64,000 nt of DNA from Nocardia yamanashiensis NBRC 100130. Its GTDB lineage: Bacteria; Actinomycetota; Actinomycetes; Mycobacteriales; Mycobacteriaceae. The notes beneath the pieces were generated by a model. It searched no databases, was not told the origin of the DNA, and worked only from the letters and a program-made list of their open reading frames with translations. Numbering within the stretch: position 1 is the first letter of the stretch; each line of letters opens with the position of its first letter. The DNA lies in NCBI RefSeq assembly GCF_001613325.1, contig NZ_BDCD01000041.1:1-64000 (forward strand). The letters run 5' to 3'. The translations under genes were made by a program, and so were the position numbers. Positions 40,668 to 48,891 of this stretch are shown in pieces.

Positions 40668-42430
40668 GGGATCCGCCGCCAGTTCGCGGCATCGCCGAAG
40701 ATGCCGGTCTGGATGGCCCCGCTCAGCGAGGCCCCGTCCACCCGCGGCCCGGCCGCCGCCACCTGGGTGTCCTGCACGATCGGCAGCACGGTGGACAGCT
40801 CCCACAATCTCGGCTCGGCCTCGGCGATCACCTTGGCGGTGTCGATGCCGCGCAGGGCCGCGTCGATGGCCGGTTGCAGGGTCGGATCGCACACGCCGGA
40901 CAGGTTCGACGGCGCTTTCTTGGCGGCGTCGGCGACGGTCGAATCCCCGTCCGTGCCGGTGGGTTGCACCGGCGGGCAGCCGTAGCGCGAGGCCAGCACG
41001 GTGGCCGGATCGGAACCGGCGCGCTCCCAGCCCACCAGGGCATCGATGCCGGCGTCGGTCAGATCCTTGCCGTAGAGCTGCGCGGCGGAAACGCTGCGCA
41101 CCATGACATCGATTCCGGCGCTGCGCAATTGGTCGGCGGCGGTGTTCGCCACCGCGAGCGAGGCGTCGTCACCCTCGACCGCGCCGATCCGGATGGTCAG
41201 CGATTTCCCGTTCTTGGCCAGCGGACGCGGTTGCGGCGCGGGCGAAGTCGGCGAACCGGTGCCGGGAGTCTCGGGCGCGCGGCCGAATCCGGCCTCGTTC
41301 AGCAGCGCGAACGATTCCTCGAGGCTCAGCCGCGGCGGCGCGGTCGGGGTGTATCCGGGATCGGACGGCGTGAGCACCTGGGCCCGCACCGGCTCCACCC
41401 AGCTGCCGGTCTGCGCGCCGACGGTGGCCAGCAGCACCGGATCCAGCAGTCCCAGTACCGCTTTGCGCACCCGGATATCGGCCAGATCGCCGCTGCGGCC
41501 ATTGAGGACGAGCTGCATTTCCCGCGACTGCGCCATGACCGCGGTGCGCACCGACGGGATGGCCGCCAGCTGCGCCTGCAACGCGACGCCGCCGTGCACC
41601 AGCGCCATCTGCGCGTCGCCGACCCGCAGCGACTCGGCCACCTGCGCGTAGGTGCCGCCGCGGCGCATCAGGATCTGGTCCGGCACAGCGGGTTTGCCCC
41701 AGTACCGGTCATTGCGTTCGAGCAGGATCTCCTCGCGGCCGCGATCGGCCTGCTTGATCCGGAACTGCCCGCCGGAGATTCGGATGGTTTCCACCAGGCC
41801 CTGTTCGAAGCCGGAATCCTTGACCAGGTGCTGCGGCAGCAGATCCGCGAACAACTGCCGCCAGGCCGGATACGGCTCGTTCATGGTGACGGTCACGGTC
41901 TTGCCGCCCGCCGACGAACTCACATCCGAGATCAGCCGGTATCCGGCCGGATCCACCACGCCGGGCTGGGTGATCATCTGCTGCCACAGGTAGCGGAAGT
42001 CCTCGGCGGCGATGGGCGCGCCATCGGACCAGGAGGCTTCGTTCTTGAGCTGATAGGTGATGGTGAACGGCTCCTGGACGGTCACATCCGCCGACACCAT
42101 GAGCGAGGGATCCAGCACCCAGTCGGTGCCGCCCGGAATGCCGGGGGTCGGCGCGGGCCGGAACGGACTGGGCAGCACCATCGATGCCACCGCCGCCGTC
42201 GCGGGCGACTGCTGCGACCGCAGATGCGGATTGAACCCGAGCCCGATGTCGTCGATGGCCACCACGACGGAAGTCTTGGTCGGCTTCGCGGCCGTCGTCT
42301 TCGGGCTGTCGGTGCTCTCGATCGGCGGCGGCGGATTCGCGGTGCAGCCGGTCGCGACAGCCAGCGTCGTCGCGACCAACACCATCACCGCACGCCACGA
42401 TGCGCGCCGCCCGAAGGCCCCCATACTCAC
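40664..42430 (-). CDS. lpqW: Lipoprotein LpqW (ABC-type substrate-binding fold)
   Basis: A 588-residue lipoprotein with the DppA/OppA-like solute-binding fold, the homologue of LpqW, which in mycobacteria directs intermediates between PIM and lipoarabinomannan synthesis at the PimE branch point. The signal ends at VATGC (Cys29). Fold blocks include FNPHLRSQQSPATA, EASWSDGAPIAAEDFRYLWQ, LLPQHLVKD and LVGWERAGSDPAT. No permease or ATPase gene is near, in keeping with a non-transport role. The GTG start is 7 nt after TAAAGT; an ATG two codons on is possible. It is coupled to mshB, and pimE lies 2.6 kb away. Confidence 0.88.
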   Translation of the reverse strand: MSMGAFGRRASWRAVMVLVATTLAVATGCTANPPPPIESTDSPKTTAAKPTKTSVVVAIDDIGLGFNPHLRSQQSPATAAVASMVLPSPFRPAPTPGIPGGTDWVLDPSLMVSADVTVQEPFTITYQLKNEASWSDGAPIAAEDFRYLWQQMITQPGVVDPAGYRLISDVSSSAGGKTVTVTMNEPYPAWRQLFADLLPQHLVKDSGFEQGLVETIRISGGQFRIKQADRGREEILLERNDRYWGKPAVPDQILMRRGGTYAQVAESLRVGDAQMALVHGGVALQAQLAAIPSVRTAVMAQSREMQLVLNGRSGDLADIRVRKAVLGLLDPVLLATVGAQTGSWVEPVRAQVLTPSDPGYTPTAPPRLSLEESFALLNEAGFGRAPETPGTGSPTSPAPQPRPLAKNGKSLTIRIGAVEGDDASLAVANTAADQLRSAGIDVMVRSVSAAQLYGKDLTDAGIDALVGWERAGSDPATVLASRYGCPPVQPTGTDGDSTVADAAKKAPSNLSGVCDPTLQPAIDAALRGIDTAKVIAEAEPRLWELSTVLPIVQDTQVAAAGPRVDGASLSGAIQTGIFGDAANWRRIP

Positions 42431-42435
42431 GTCGC

Positions 42436-42443
42436 GCACTTTA
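42436..42443 (-). promoter_or_regulatory. -10 element TAAAGT of the lpqW-mshB operon
   Basis: On the minus strand TAAAGT stands 7 nt before the GTG at 42430, so the lpqW message is expected to be leaderless. A hairpin ending typA lies about 80 bases upstream. Confidence 0.5.
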
Positions 42444-42521
42444 CCGGTCGCACCCTTCGCTACTCGATCATGAGGACTACCAGCGGTTTGCCGGATCGTG
42501 AAGACCTTCCGGCCCGGCCTA

Positions 42522-42557
42522 CAGCAACGCCCGCGCCGTTCGGCGCGGGCGTTGCTG
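42522..42557. terminator. Terminator of typA
   Basis: A perfect 16-bp stem (42522-42537 with 42542-42557) with a GTTC loop, starting 12 bases after the typA stop on the minus strand. It has no T-tract. Confidence 0.75.
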
Positions 42558-42569
42558 ACGATCCGATTA

Positions 42570-44468
42570 CTACTGCGCGGCAGCGCGATCGCGCGCCTTG
42601 CGGCGCGAGGTCTCACGCTGGCGATCGGTGGCGCTCAGCGTCACCTTGCGCACGCGCACGATCTCCGGGGTCACCTCGACGCACTCGTCGGCGGCACAGA
42701 ACTCCATCGCGCCTTCGAGATCCAGCTGCAGCGGCTTGGCCAGGGTCTCGAGCACGTCACCGGTGGCGGACCGCATATTGGTCAGCTTCTTCTCGCGGGT
42801 GACATTGATGTCGAGGTCCTCGGCGCGCGGGTTGATGCCCACCACGTGGCCCTCGTAGGTGTCGGCGCCCGGCTCCACGAAGAACTGACCGCGGTCGGCC
42901 AGCTGGATCATGGCGAACGGGGTGACCGAGCCGTTGCGGTCGGAGACCAGCGAACCGGTGTGACGGGCGCGGATCTCGCCGGCCCACGGGGCGTAACCGT
43001 CGAACACGGCGTTGGCGATACCGGTGCCGCGGGTCTCGGTGAGGAAGTCGGTACGGAAGCCGATCAGACCGCGCGAGGGCACGATGAACTCCATGCGCAC
43101 CCACCCGGCGGAGTGGTTGCTCATCTGGACCATCTTGCCCTTGCGGGCGGCCAGCAGCTGGGTCACGGCGCCCAGGTACTCGTCCGGCGCGTCGATGGTC
43201 AGCTCTTCGAACGGCTCGTGCACCTTGCCGTCGACGGTCTTGGTGACCACCTGCGGCTTGCCGACGGTCAGCTCGAAGCCTTCGCGGCGCATCTGCTCGA
43301 CCAGGATGGCCAGCGCCAGCTCACCACGGCCCTGCACCTCCCAGGCGTCCGGGCGGCCGATGTCGAGCACGCGCAGCGACACATTGCCGACCAGTTCCTT
43401 GTCGAGCCGGTCCTTGACCATGCGCGCGGTCAGCTTGTGGCCCGACACGCGGCCGACCAGCGGCGAGGTGTTGGTGCCGATGGTCACCGAGATGGCGGGC
43501 TCGTCAACGGTGATGCGCGGCAACGCGACCGGGTTCTCGGGGTCGGCGAGGGTGTCGCCGATCATGATGTCCGGAATGCCCGCGATGGCGACGATGTCAC
43601 CGGCCACGGCCTCTTCACCCGGCTGACGCTCGACGCCGATGGTCTTGAGCAGCTCGGTGATCTTGACGTTCTTGGTGCCCTCCGGCGTCATCCAGGCCAC
43701 GTTCTGGCCCTTCTTCAGCGTGCCGTTGTGGATGCGCACCAGGCCGATACGACCCAGGAACGGGGAGGCGTCGAGGTTGGTGACGTGCGCCTGCAGCGGC
43801 TTGGTGGCGTCGCCCTTGGGGGCGGGGACGTACTTCATCAGCACGTCGAACAGCTCGTCGAGGTTCTCGGCGTCCGGCACGGTGCCGTTCTCCGGGCGGG
43901 TGGTGGAAGCCACGCCCGCGCGACCCGAGGCGTAGAGGACGGGCAGGTCCAGCGCCAGCTCGGCGGCTTCGGAAGCCTCGTCGTCCAGATCGGAGGCCAG
44001 ATCGAGGAGCAGGTCGTGCGATTCCTCGACGACCTCCTCGATGCGCGCGTCCGGACGGTCGGTCTTGTTGACCACCAGGATCACCGGCAGCGAGGCCGCG
44101 AGGGCCTTGCGCAGCACGAAACGGGTCTGCGGCAGCGGGCCTTCGGAGGCGTCCACCAGCAGCACGACGCCGTCGACCATGGACAGACCGCGCTCGACCT
44201 CGCCACCGAAGTCGGCGTGGCCGGGGGTGTCGATCACGTTGATGACGGTGACGGAACCGTCCTGGTTGTGGCGGTGCACGGCGGTGTTCTTGGCGAGAAT
44301 GGTGATGCCCTTCTCGCGCTCGAGGTCACCGGAGTCCATGACCCGGTCCACTACCTCGGCACGCTCACCGAAGACACCGGACTGCCGCAGCATCGCGTCG
44401 ACCAGTGTTGTCTTGCCGTGGTCGACGTGCGCCACGATGGCGACGTTGCGGAACTCGACAGACGACAC
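42570..44468 (-). CDS. typA: Ribosome-associated translational GTPase TypA/BipA
   Basis: A 632-residue EF-G-like GTPase that binds the ribosome and assists 50S assembly or stress translation. G1 is AHVDHGKTT (13-21), G2 lies in GITILAKNT, G3 is DTPGH, G4 is NKTDRP, and the G5 region is VLYASGRAG. These are followed by domains II, III and V and the TypA-specific C-terminal domain (RGLIGFRTDFLTETRG; MSNHSAGWVRME). The GTG is preceded by AGGAGGAATCTAAC, an excellent Shine-Dalgarno, in contrast to the leaderless genes around it. It is divergent from the iron-box gene at 44640. Confidence 0.96.
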   Translation of the reverse strand: MSSVEFRNVAIVAHVDHGKTTLVDAMLRQSGVFGERAEVVDRVMDSGDLEREKGITILAKNTAVHRHNQDGSVTVINVIDTPGHADFGGEVERGLSMVDGVVLLVDASEGPLPQTRFVLRKALAASLPVILVVNKTDRPDARIEEVVEESHDLLLDLASDLDDEASEAAELALDLPVLYASGRAGVASTTRPENGTVPDAENLDELFDVLMKYVPAPKGDATKPLQAHVTNLDASPFLGRIGLVRIHNGTLKKGQNVAWMTPEGTKNVKITELLKTIGVERQPGEEAVAGDIVAIAGIPDIMIGDTLADPENPVALPRITVDEPAISVTIGTNTSPLVGRVSGHKLTARMVKDRLDKELVGNVSLRVLDIGRPDAWEVQGRGELALAILVEQMRREGFELTVGKPQVVTKTVDGKVHEPFEELTIDAPDEYLGAVTQLLAARKGKMVQMSNHSAGWVRMEFIVPSRGLIGFRTDFLTETRGTGIANAVFDGYAPWAGEIRARHTGSLVSDRNGSVTPFAMIQLADRGQFFVEPGADTYEGHVVGINPRAEDLDINVTREKKLTNMRSATGDVLETLAKPLQLDLEGAMEFCAADECVEVTPEIVRVRKVTLSATDRQRETSRRKARDRAAAQ

Positions 44469-44620
44469 GTTAGATTCCTCCTGCTGCAAAGTTTTGTTGC
44501 CGGGACCTGGTAGGTACATGCATGGGGGCACTGTCTTCGATGACATAGCGAACTTCCACCGGGCATGCGGCGAGCTACACATTACCGGGGGTCCCAAGTC
44601 ACACGTTTAGCGCGTGCGAC

Positions 44621-44639
44621 TTAGGTTAAGCTAACCAAC
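44621..44639 (+). promoter_or_regulatory. IdeR/DtxR-like iron box overlapping a leaderless promoter
   Basis: TTAGGTTAAGCTAACCAAC agrees at 16 of 19 positions with the IdeR/DtxR consensus TTAGGTTAGSCTAACCTAA and is immediately followed by the ATG at 44640. It contains TAAGCT (44627-44632), a -10 element 7 nt before that ATG. Iron-loaded regulator bound here would cover the -10 and the transcription start, so repression in iron-rich conditions is expected. Confidence 0.78.
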
Positions 44640-44819
44640 ATGGGCAAGGTGAAGGCGAAGGACGTTTCGAGTCTGAAGCCGAAGAAGAAGTGCTGCCGCA
44701 AGAAGACGCGGTGCCTCAAATGCCCCGTCGTGATCATGCGGATGAAGAAGCTCGAAGCGTCGGGTTGCTGCGGCAAGAAGGAACTGAAGAAGGGCCTCAA
44801 AGCCGCACGCGCGGCGTGA
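44640..44819 (+). CDS. Cys- and Lys-rich 59-residue protein under an iron box
   Basis: A 59-residue, very basic protein with six cysteines arranged as KKKCCRKKTRCLKCPVV and ASGCCGKKELKKGL. The CC...C-x2-C...CC pattern suggests binding of a metal or Fe-S cluster, or a nucleic-acid-binding zinc knuckle; nearly a quarter of the residues are Lys. It has no signal peptide or membrane helix. It is not ribosomal protein L33 or L36, whose Cys spacing differs. The ATG directly follows the iron box, so the message is leaderless, and no Shine-Dalgarno is visible. A pterin dehydratase gene starts 20 bases downstream on the same strand and may be co-transcribed. I do not recognise a characterised family. 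Confidence 0.75.
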   Translation: MGKVKAKDVSSLKPKKKCCRKKTRCLKCPVVIMRMKKLEASGCCGKKELKKGLKAARAA

Positions 44820-44839
44820 GTCCGGAGTAGACCGGGAGT

Positions 44840-45130
44840 ATGAGCGCACTCCTGTCCGAAGACGAGATCGCCAAGGCCCTCACCGAACTGCCCGAATGGA
44901 CCCGTACCGGGGACAGCATCGCCCGCACCTACGAAGCCCCGTCATTCCTGGCCGGCATCGAATTGGTGCGCCGGGTGGCCGTCGCCGCCGAAGCCGCCAA
45001 TCATCATCCCGATATCGACATTCGCTGGCGCCGAGTCACTTTCACGCTCTCCACCCATGACGCCGGCGGGCTCACCGCGCTGGATGCGGCGCTGGCTCGG
45101 GAGATCGATCGGCTGTCCGCGCAGAGCTGA
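44840..45130 (+). CDS. 4a-hydroxytetrahydrobiopterin dehydratase (PCD/DCoH family)
   Basis: A 96-residue pterin-4a-carbinolamine dehydratase-fold protein. The family motif appears as EAANHHPDIDIRWRRVTFTL, with the two active-site His residues at about 54-55, then STHDAGGLTALDAALAREID. Length is normal. In bacteria it recycles pterin cofactors or contributes to molybdopterin chemistry. A homologue stands beside pimE in M. tuberculosis (Rv1159A). It follows the iron-box gene by 20 bases with GGAGT ahead of the ATG. Its last 59 bases overlap the end of pimE on the other strand. Confidence 0.92.
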   Translation: MSALLSEDEIAKALTELPEWTRTGDSIARTYEAPSFLAGIELVRRVAVAAEAANHHPDIDIRWRRVTFTLSTHDAGGLTALDAALAREIDRLSAQS

Positions 45131-46292
45131 CCCGGCCGGTGCGGATCACCCACAGGTAGAACACGACCACCGCGACCGGGCCGGAGATGGCGAGCCACGC
45201 CTGCCAGCCCGGGCGGGAGATGGTCCAGATGTCGTGCTGGAAGAACGAGAGCAGGTACGGCACGCCGATACCGACGGCGAACAGCCAGAAGCCGGCCACC
45301 CAGCGCGCGCCGGCCGCGGTGCGCCACGGGCCGTACAGCAGCCAGAGCAGGGCCGGGATCAGCCAGACCCAATGGTGGGACCAGGAGATCGGGGAGACCA
45401 TCAGGCCGAAGAACTGGACGATGAGCAGCGTCCCCAGCCGGTCGTCCTTTTCCAGGGCCCGCCAGGCCAGGAACGCCAGCACGGCCGTGATCACCACCGT
45501 GACCAGCCAGATCGGCCCGGACACCACGTCGTGACCGAGGATGCGGCTGATCGCGCCGCGCAGTGACTGATTCCACACCGTGCCCACCGGCCCGATGCGC
45601 GAGGCGTCCCCGAGCAGGTCGAAGAAGTAGTTGCGGGTCTCCCCCGGCACCACCAGGAAACTCAGCGCGATGGTCCCGAAGAACACCGCCGCCGAGCACG
45701 CCACGACCAGCCACTGCCGCCGCGCCGCGAAGTACAGCCCGGTCACCGCCGGCGTCAGCTTGATCCCGGCGGCCAGGCCGACCAGCGCGCCCGACACCCA
45801 CCACACCGTGCTGCGCACCGCGAACATGGCCAGCAGCGCCAGGAACAGATTGACCTGGCTGTAGTCGAGGGTGTTGCGCACCGGTTCCAGCCACATGCCC
45901 AGCGCGGTCCAGGCCACCGCCGTTGTCCGCCACCGCGATTCCGTCATGGCGGCCGGGCCGAGCAGCAGCTCCAGGGAAATCCACACGATGCCGTAGAGCG
46001 CCGCCACCCCCGCCAGCAGCCACAGCACCGCCGTCACCGCGATGGGCAGGAAATGCAGCGGGAAGAAGATGATGGCCGCGAAGGGCGGATAGGTGAACGG
46101 GAGCGGGAAATCGGGGGTGTCGACCGCGTAGGTGAAGTCGTAGAGGTGACCGCTGGGCAGTTCGGCCGCGCCGTCCACGTAGACGTGCAGGTCGACCAGG
46201 TTCATGCCGTTTTTCGAGAGCAGCATCCACAGCAGGCGGATCAGTACCGAGATACCGAGTGCCGCGGCAGCCAGGCGGAAGTGTCGGTGCAC
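45072..46292 (-). CDS. pimE: Polyprenol-phosphate-mannose-dependent alpha-1,2-mannosyltransferase PimE
   Basis: A GT87 membrane glycosyltransferase (406 residues, about 10-11 helices) that adds the fifth, alpha-1,2-linked mannose to PIM4, committing it to higher PIMs. The GT-C fold is evident: the first luminal loop carries the catalytic acidic residue in NLVDLHVYVDGA, then FTYPPFAAIIFFPL, EPVRNTLDYSQVNLFLALL, GIKLTPAVTGLYF and ISWSHHWVWLIP. The GTG start gives MHRHFRLAAAALG. The C-terminal 20 residues (ARTADRSPEPAPHPAR) are coded in the overlap with the pterin dehydratase. LpqW, which acts at the same branch point, is encoded 2.6 kb away. Confidence 0.92.
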   Translation of the reverse strand: MHRHFRLAAAALGISVLIRLLWMLLSKNGMNLVDLHVYVDGAAELPSGHLYDFTYAVDTPDFPLPFTYPPFAAIIFFPLHFLPIAVTAVLWLLAGVAALYGIVWISLELLLGPAAMTESRWRTTAVAWTALGMWLEPVRNTLDYSQVNLFLALLAMFAVRSTVWWVSGALVGLAAGIKLTPAVTGLYFAARRQWLVVACSAAVFFGTIALSFLVVPGETRNYFFDLLGDASRIGPVGTVWNQSLRGAISRILGHDVVSGPIWLVTVVITAVLAFLAWRALEKDDRLGTLLIVQFFGLMVSPISWSHHWVWLIPALLWLLYGPWRTAAGARWVAGFWLFAVGIGVPYLLSFFQHDIWTISRPGWQAWLAISGPVAVVVFYLWVIRTGRVSSARTADRSPEPAPHPAR

Positions 46293-46561
46293 GGCTCGTA
46301 CTTTCGGTGTGCGGGCGTGTGGACGCCGGTAAGACTAGTTCAAGCCGGAAATAGTCGTGCAGTGTGCGTAACCGCTGTAACATTTGCATCACTGACCACA
46401 CGGGTAACAGTGCAATTGGTCGGTTGTTCGATAGCGTGAGCAAAGTCGAGGACGCCAAGATCACACCGTGGCTGTACAACAAGGCGGCCCGGTCCCTAGA
46501 GTGGCGCGGAGCGATGTCTCCATCGCTGCTAGATGTACCCGAGGTAAGGACGGCTACACCA

Positions 46562-47353
46562 GTGCTTCGCACCCGAGGAACGCGCTTCGCAATGTCCGCG
46601 CTGGCCCTGGCGGCCTGCGCCACCATCGTCGTGCCGACCACAGCCGCCGCCGCGCCGGCATCGCCCGCGCCGCAGGCCACCTCGAATATCCCGGTGATCC
46701 CCGAGGGTGTTCCGGTCGAGGCGCTGGCCTCGCTGGTTCCGGCCATCATCGGCGCGGCCGCCGGTCCCGCCGATATCGCGGCCGCCGGCCCGCAGGCGGC
46801 GATTCTGGATCAGGCCCGCCAGATCCTGACCACCCTGAACCTCCCGCAGTCCATCAAGGACACGCTGAACAAGATCATCACCTTCTTGGACGGCAGTGGC
46901 GGTGGCGGCGTGGACATTCCGCAGGACGGTCCCGTCATCTCCCAGTTCCTGTGGCCGACCGTCGGCAAGGGCTGCATCTCCTCCTCCGGCGACTCGGTCG
47001 GCACCGCGCTCGCCGTCGGCGGCCCGGCCACCCTGCCGCCGCCCGGACCGGCCGCCGGTCAGACCGGTTTCGTGTTCACCGCGCTGGGCACCAAGCAGCC
47101 CACCGCCGTGCAGAACCCGCCGATGACCGTGCAGTGGCTGAACCTGGACACCCGCCAGTCCGGCATCCAGAACCTGACCGACGAGGCCAAGATCAACCCG
47201 GATGGCCCGGCCACCCTGTCGGCCATCGTGAACACCGGCTCCGGTCGCGTGGTCGCCGTGGTGTCGGGTTCGCTGACCACCCAGGCCAGCGCCGAGGACC
47301 AGCCCATCACCTGCTCGTTCCTCCCGACGGCCGGTTTCTTCACCGTCGCGTAG
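46562..47353 (+). CDS. Exported Ala/Pro-rich protein (Rv1157c-like)
   Basis: A 263-residue secreted protein divergent from pimE; an uncharacterised exported Ala/Pro-rich protein occupies the same place in M. tuberculosis (Rv1157c). The Sec signal is RTRGTRFAMSALALAACATI with cleavage near AAAAP at about residue 32. The mature part has an Ala/Pro stretch, a helix around ILDQARQILTTLNLPQSIKD, a Gly-rich hinge, then a C-terminal domain with two cysteines (GKGCISSSG and PITCSFLP) that probably form a disulfide. The GTG at 46562 places the signal correctly and has GAGGTAAGGA about 11 bases before it; an ATG at 46514 is the alternative. Function unknown. Confidence 0.75.
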   Translation: MLRTRGTRFAMSALALAACATIVVPTTAAAAPASPAPQATSNIPVIPEGVPVEALASLVPAIIGAAAGPADIAAAGPQAAILDQARQILTTLNLPQSIKDTLNKIITFLDGSGGGGVDIPQDGPVISQFLWPTVGKGCISSSGDSVGTALAVGGPATLPPPGPAAGQTGFVFTALGTKQPTAVQNPPMTVQWLNLDTRQSGIQNLTDEAKINPDGPATLSAIVNTGSGRVVAVVSGSLTTQASAEDQPITCSFLPTAGFFTVA

Positions 47354-47376
47354 CGGAAACCCGCTCGTAGCCGTAA

Positions 47377-47428
47377 ATTTCGCCCCCGTTCGTTCCGTGC
47401 GACAAGCCGGAACGGGCGGGGGCGAAAT
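47377..47428. terminator. Terminator after the exported protein
   Basis: A stem of 21 pairs (47377-47397 with 47408-47428, including two G-T pairs) flanked by ATTT and AAAT, followed by CTGTTTG. Confidence 0.8.
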
Positions 47429-47466
47429 CTGTTTGGCACCCCCGTACGTGTGGTAGACCGGCATCT

Positions 47467-47829
47467 ATGGCCGCTGTGAAGAATTCTTGGCGTGGCGTGC
47501 AATCCCGTCGGTCGATTCTGTCGATCCGCTCGGAGGGATCGATCCTCTCGATCGGCTCGGCCTATTCGATCCTGTCCATCGGCTCGGTCGGCTCGGTGCT
47601 GTCGATCGGCTCGGCCGGATCCTTCGGCTCGATCATCTCCTCGGGCTCGTTCGCGAGCCTGGGCTCCCTGTTCTCCGGATTGTCGCGCTGGTCCATGTTC
47701 TCGTGGCAGGGCGACCGGCAGGCGTTCAGCGAAGGACGCGACGAGGACCACGAACCCCGCGCCATCCTGCGCGTGGTCGCGGACGAGCCGGACCTGCGCG
47801 ACGACCCGACCTGCCACTGCCAGACCTAG
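47467..47829 (+). CDS. Protein with serine at every third residue
   Basis: A 120-residue protein of unusual build. From residue 13 to 79 every third residue is serine, 23 in a row without a break, with Ile, Leu, Gly, Val or Phe between them; the best-conserved unit is nine residues (SILSIGSAG). The remaining C-terminal 40 residues are acidic and ordinary, ending in a CxC pair (PTCHCQT). There is no signal peptide. The pattern suggests a three- or nine-residue-period fibre, a beta-solenoid or an aggregating element; no family name comes to mind. It is flanked by two terminators, so it is transcribed alone. The ATG has no Shine-Dalgarno; an upstream TAGACC may be a -10. Confidence 0.75.
   Translation: MAAVKNSWRGVQSRRSILSIRSEGSILSIGSAYSILSIGSVGSVLSIGSAGSFGSIISSGSFASLGSLFSGLSRWSMFSWQGDRQAFSEGRDEDHEPRAILRVVADEPDLRDDPTCHCQT
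47503..47706 (+). repeat. Coding tandem repeat, 9-base unit within 27-base unit
   Basis: Imperfect tandem repeats such as TCGATCCTCTCGATCGGCTC-type units encode the Ser-x-x triplets. Serine codons are almost all TCG or TCC, so the pattern holds at both DNA and protein level. Confidence 0.75.
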
Positions 47830-47857
47830 ACGCTCGATTCGTCTTACAAAGAAATGC

Positions 47858-47883
47858 CCCCCGCTGCCGAAAGGCAGCGGGGG
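47858..47883. terminator. Terminator between convergent genes
   Basis: An 11-bp perfect stem (47858-47868 with 47873-47883) with a GAAA tetraloop; on the minus strand it is followed by GCATTTCTTT. Confidence 0.85.
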
Positions 47884-47905
47884 ACGAGAGTCCGGGAGTT
47901 CGGAG

Positions 47906-48637
47906 TCACCACCACTGCCCGTAATTCGGGTGCAGCACCGCATTGACGTCGACTCCGATGCCGTCGACGGCGCGCTTGTCGATCTCGAACTGGTGCAGTT
48001 GCGCGGCCGGGTGCACGTACCCGGCCGGGGTGCCCCAATTGTGCTGCCAGAAAAGCGAACCCAGCCCCGCGTCGCGAATCCAATCGATGGTCGGCGCGTT
48101 CGCGTAGACGCCCACGCGCTCACGACCGAGGATCGTCTCCCAGCCCCGCAGGTAGGGCTCGATCATGGTCTCGAACTCTTCCTGGCTCGGCTTGTCGTCG
48201 ATCGAGGCGTAGATGGGCGCGGAGTCGGGTCCGCCCGCGGCCTTGTGCAGCACGAGTCCCCGTGTGGCGTGCCGGATTCCGGCTTCCAATCCCCCACGCC
48301 AGTCGGCGGTCGGCCCCTTGCCGAACTGGTAGCAGGACACGACGGACAGCCCCGCATCGGCGAGCGCGTCGACCTCGCGCGCGAGCAGCGGCTTGCCCTC
48401 CATCCATTCCGCGCCGGGCCGGCGGTCGGAGACGTAGCGAATGACGCCCATATGCCCCGCATCGCTGATGGCCGCGGCATCCGGCACGCCGCCCGCATAG
48501 TCGAGCAGGGTGCCGAGTGATTGCCGAGCGGATGCTGTCGCGCCGGGAAGAGTGAGTCCCGCGGTGATTCCGGCGGCCGCGGCGGCCGCCCCGGCTAGGA
48601 AGTTGCGACGGCTGACATGGCCACGGGCAGAACGCAT
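47906..48637 (-). CDS. Tat-exported DUF1906 (glycoside-hydrolase-like) protein
   Basis: A 243-residue exported protein. The N-terminus is a Tat signal (SRRNFLAGAAAAAAGITAGL, cleavage near ASA at about residue 36). The mature domain is the Rv2525c-like DUF1906 barrel: GTLLDYAGG, MGVIRYVSDRRPG, LSVVSCYQFGKGP, PIYASIDDKPSQEEFE (acidic pair at the active-site position), VGVYANAPTIDWIRD and LFWQHNWG. The M. tuberculosis homologue Rv2525c is Tat-exported and affects cell-wall properties; hydrolytic activity is not certain for the family. The ATG has AAGGAG 7 bases upstream. Confidence 0.88.
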   Translation of the reverse strand: MRSARGHVSRRNFLAGAAAAAAGITAGLTLPGATASARQSLGTLLDYAGGVPDAAAISDAGHMGVIRYVSDRRPGAEWMEGKPLLAREVDALADAGLSVVSCYQFGKGPTADWRGGLEAGIRHATRGLVLHKAAGGPDSAPIYASIDDKPSQEEFETMIEPYLRGWETILGRERVGVYANAPTIDWIRDAGLGSLFWQHNWGTPAGYVHPAAQLHQFEIDKRAVDGIGVDVNAVLHPNYGQWW

Positions 48638-48891
48638 CAAGGAACTCCTTCGCACACTCGCCGATCGAACTTGCCGGTCGTTTGCGCGAATTCACGCGAA
48701 GACCGGTGGAACCAAAAGCGGCGTGCCCGGCGCACCTTCCCCGATGATGAGCAAGATCATCATCTGCGCGCCGGGGAGCCCGGATGAACGTCCCTCATTT
48801 CACCATATTCACATTGGAATCGCCAGGCGCACACGGCTCACTGGCACCATACGTCTCACATGTGCGCAATCGGTCACATGCGAAAACCCGC

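Noticed and set aside
44640..44819. Reading the Cys/Lys-rich mini-protein as ribosomal protein L33 or L36
   Set aside because: The cysteine spacing (CC, C-x2-C, CC) does not fit the four-Cys zinc ribbon of either protein, and an iron box is not expected for them.
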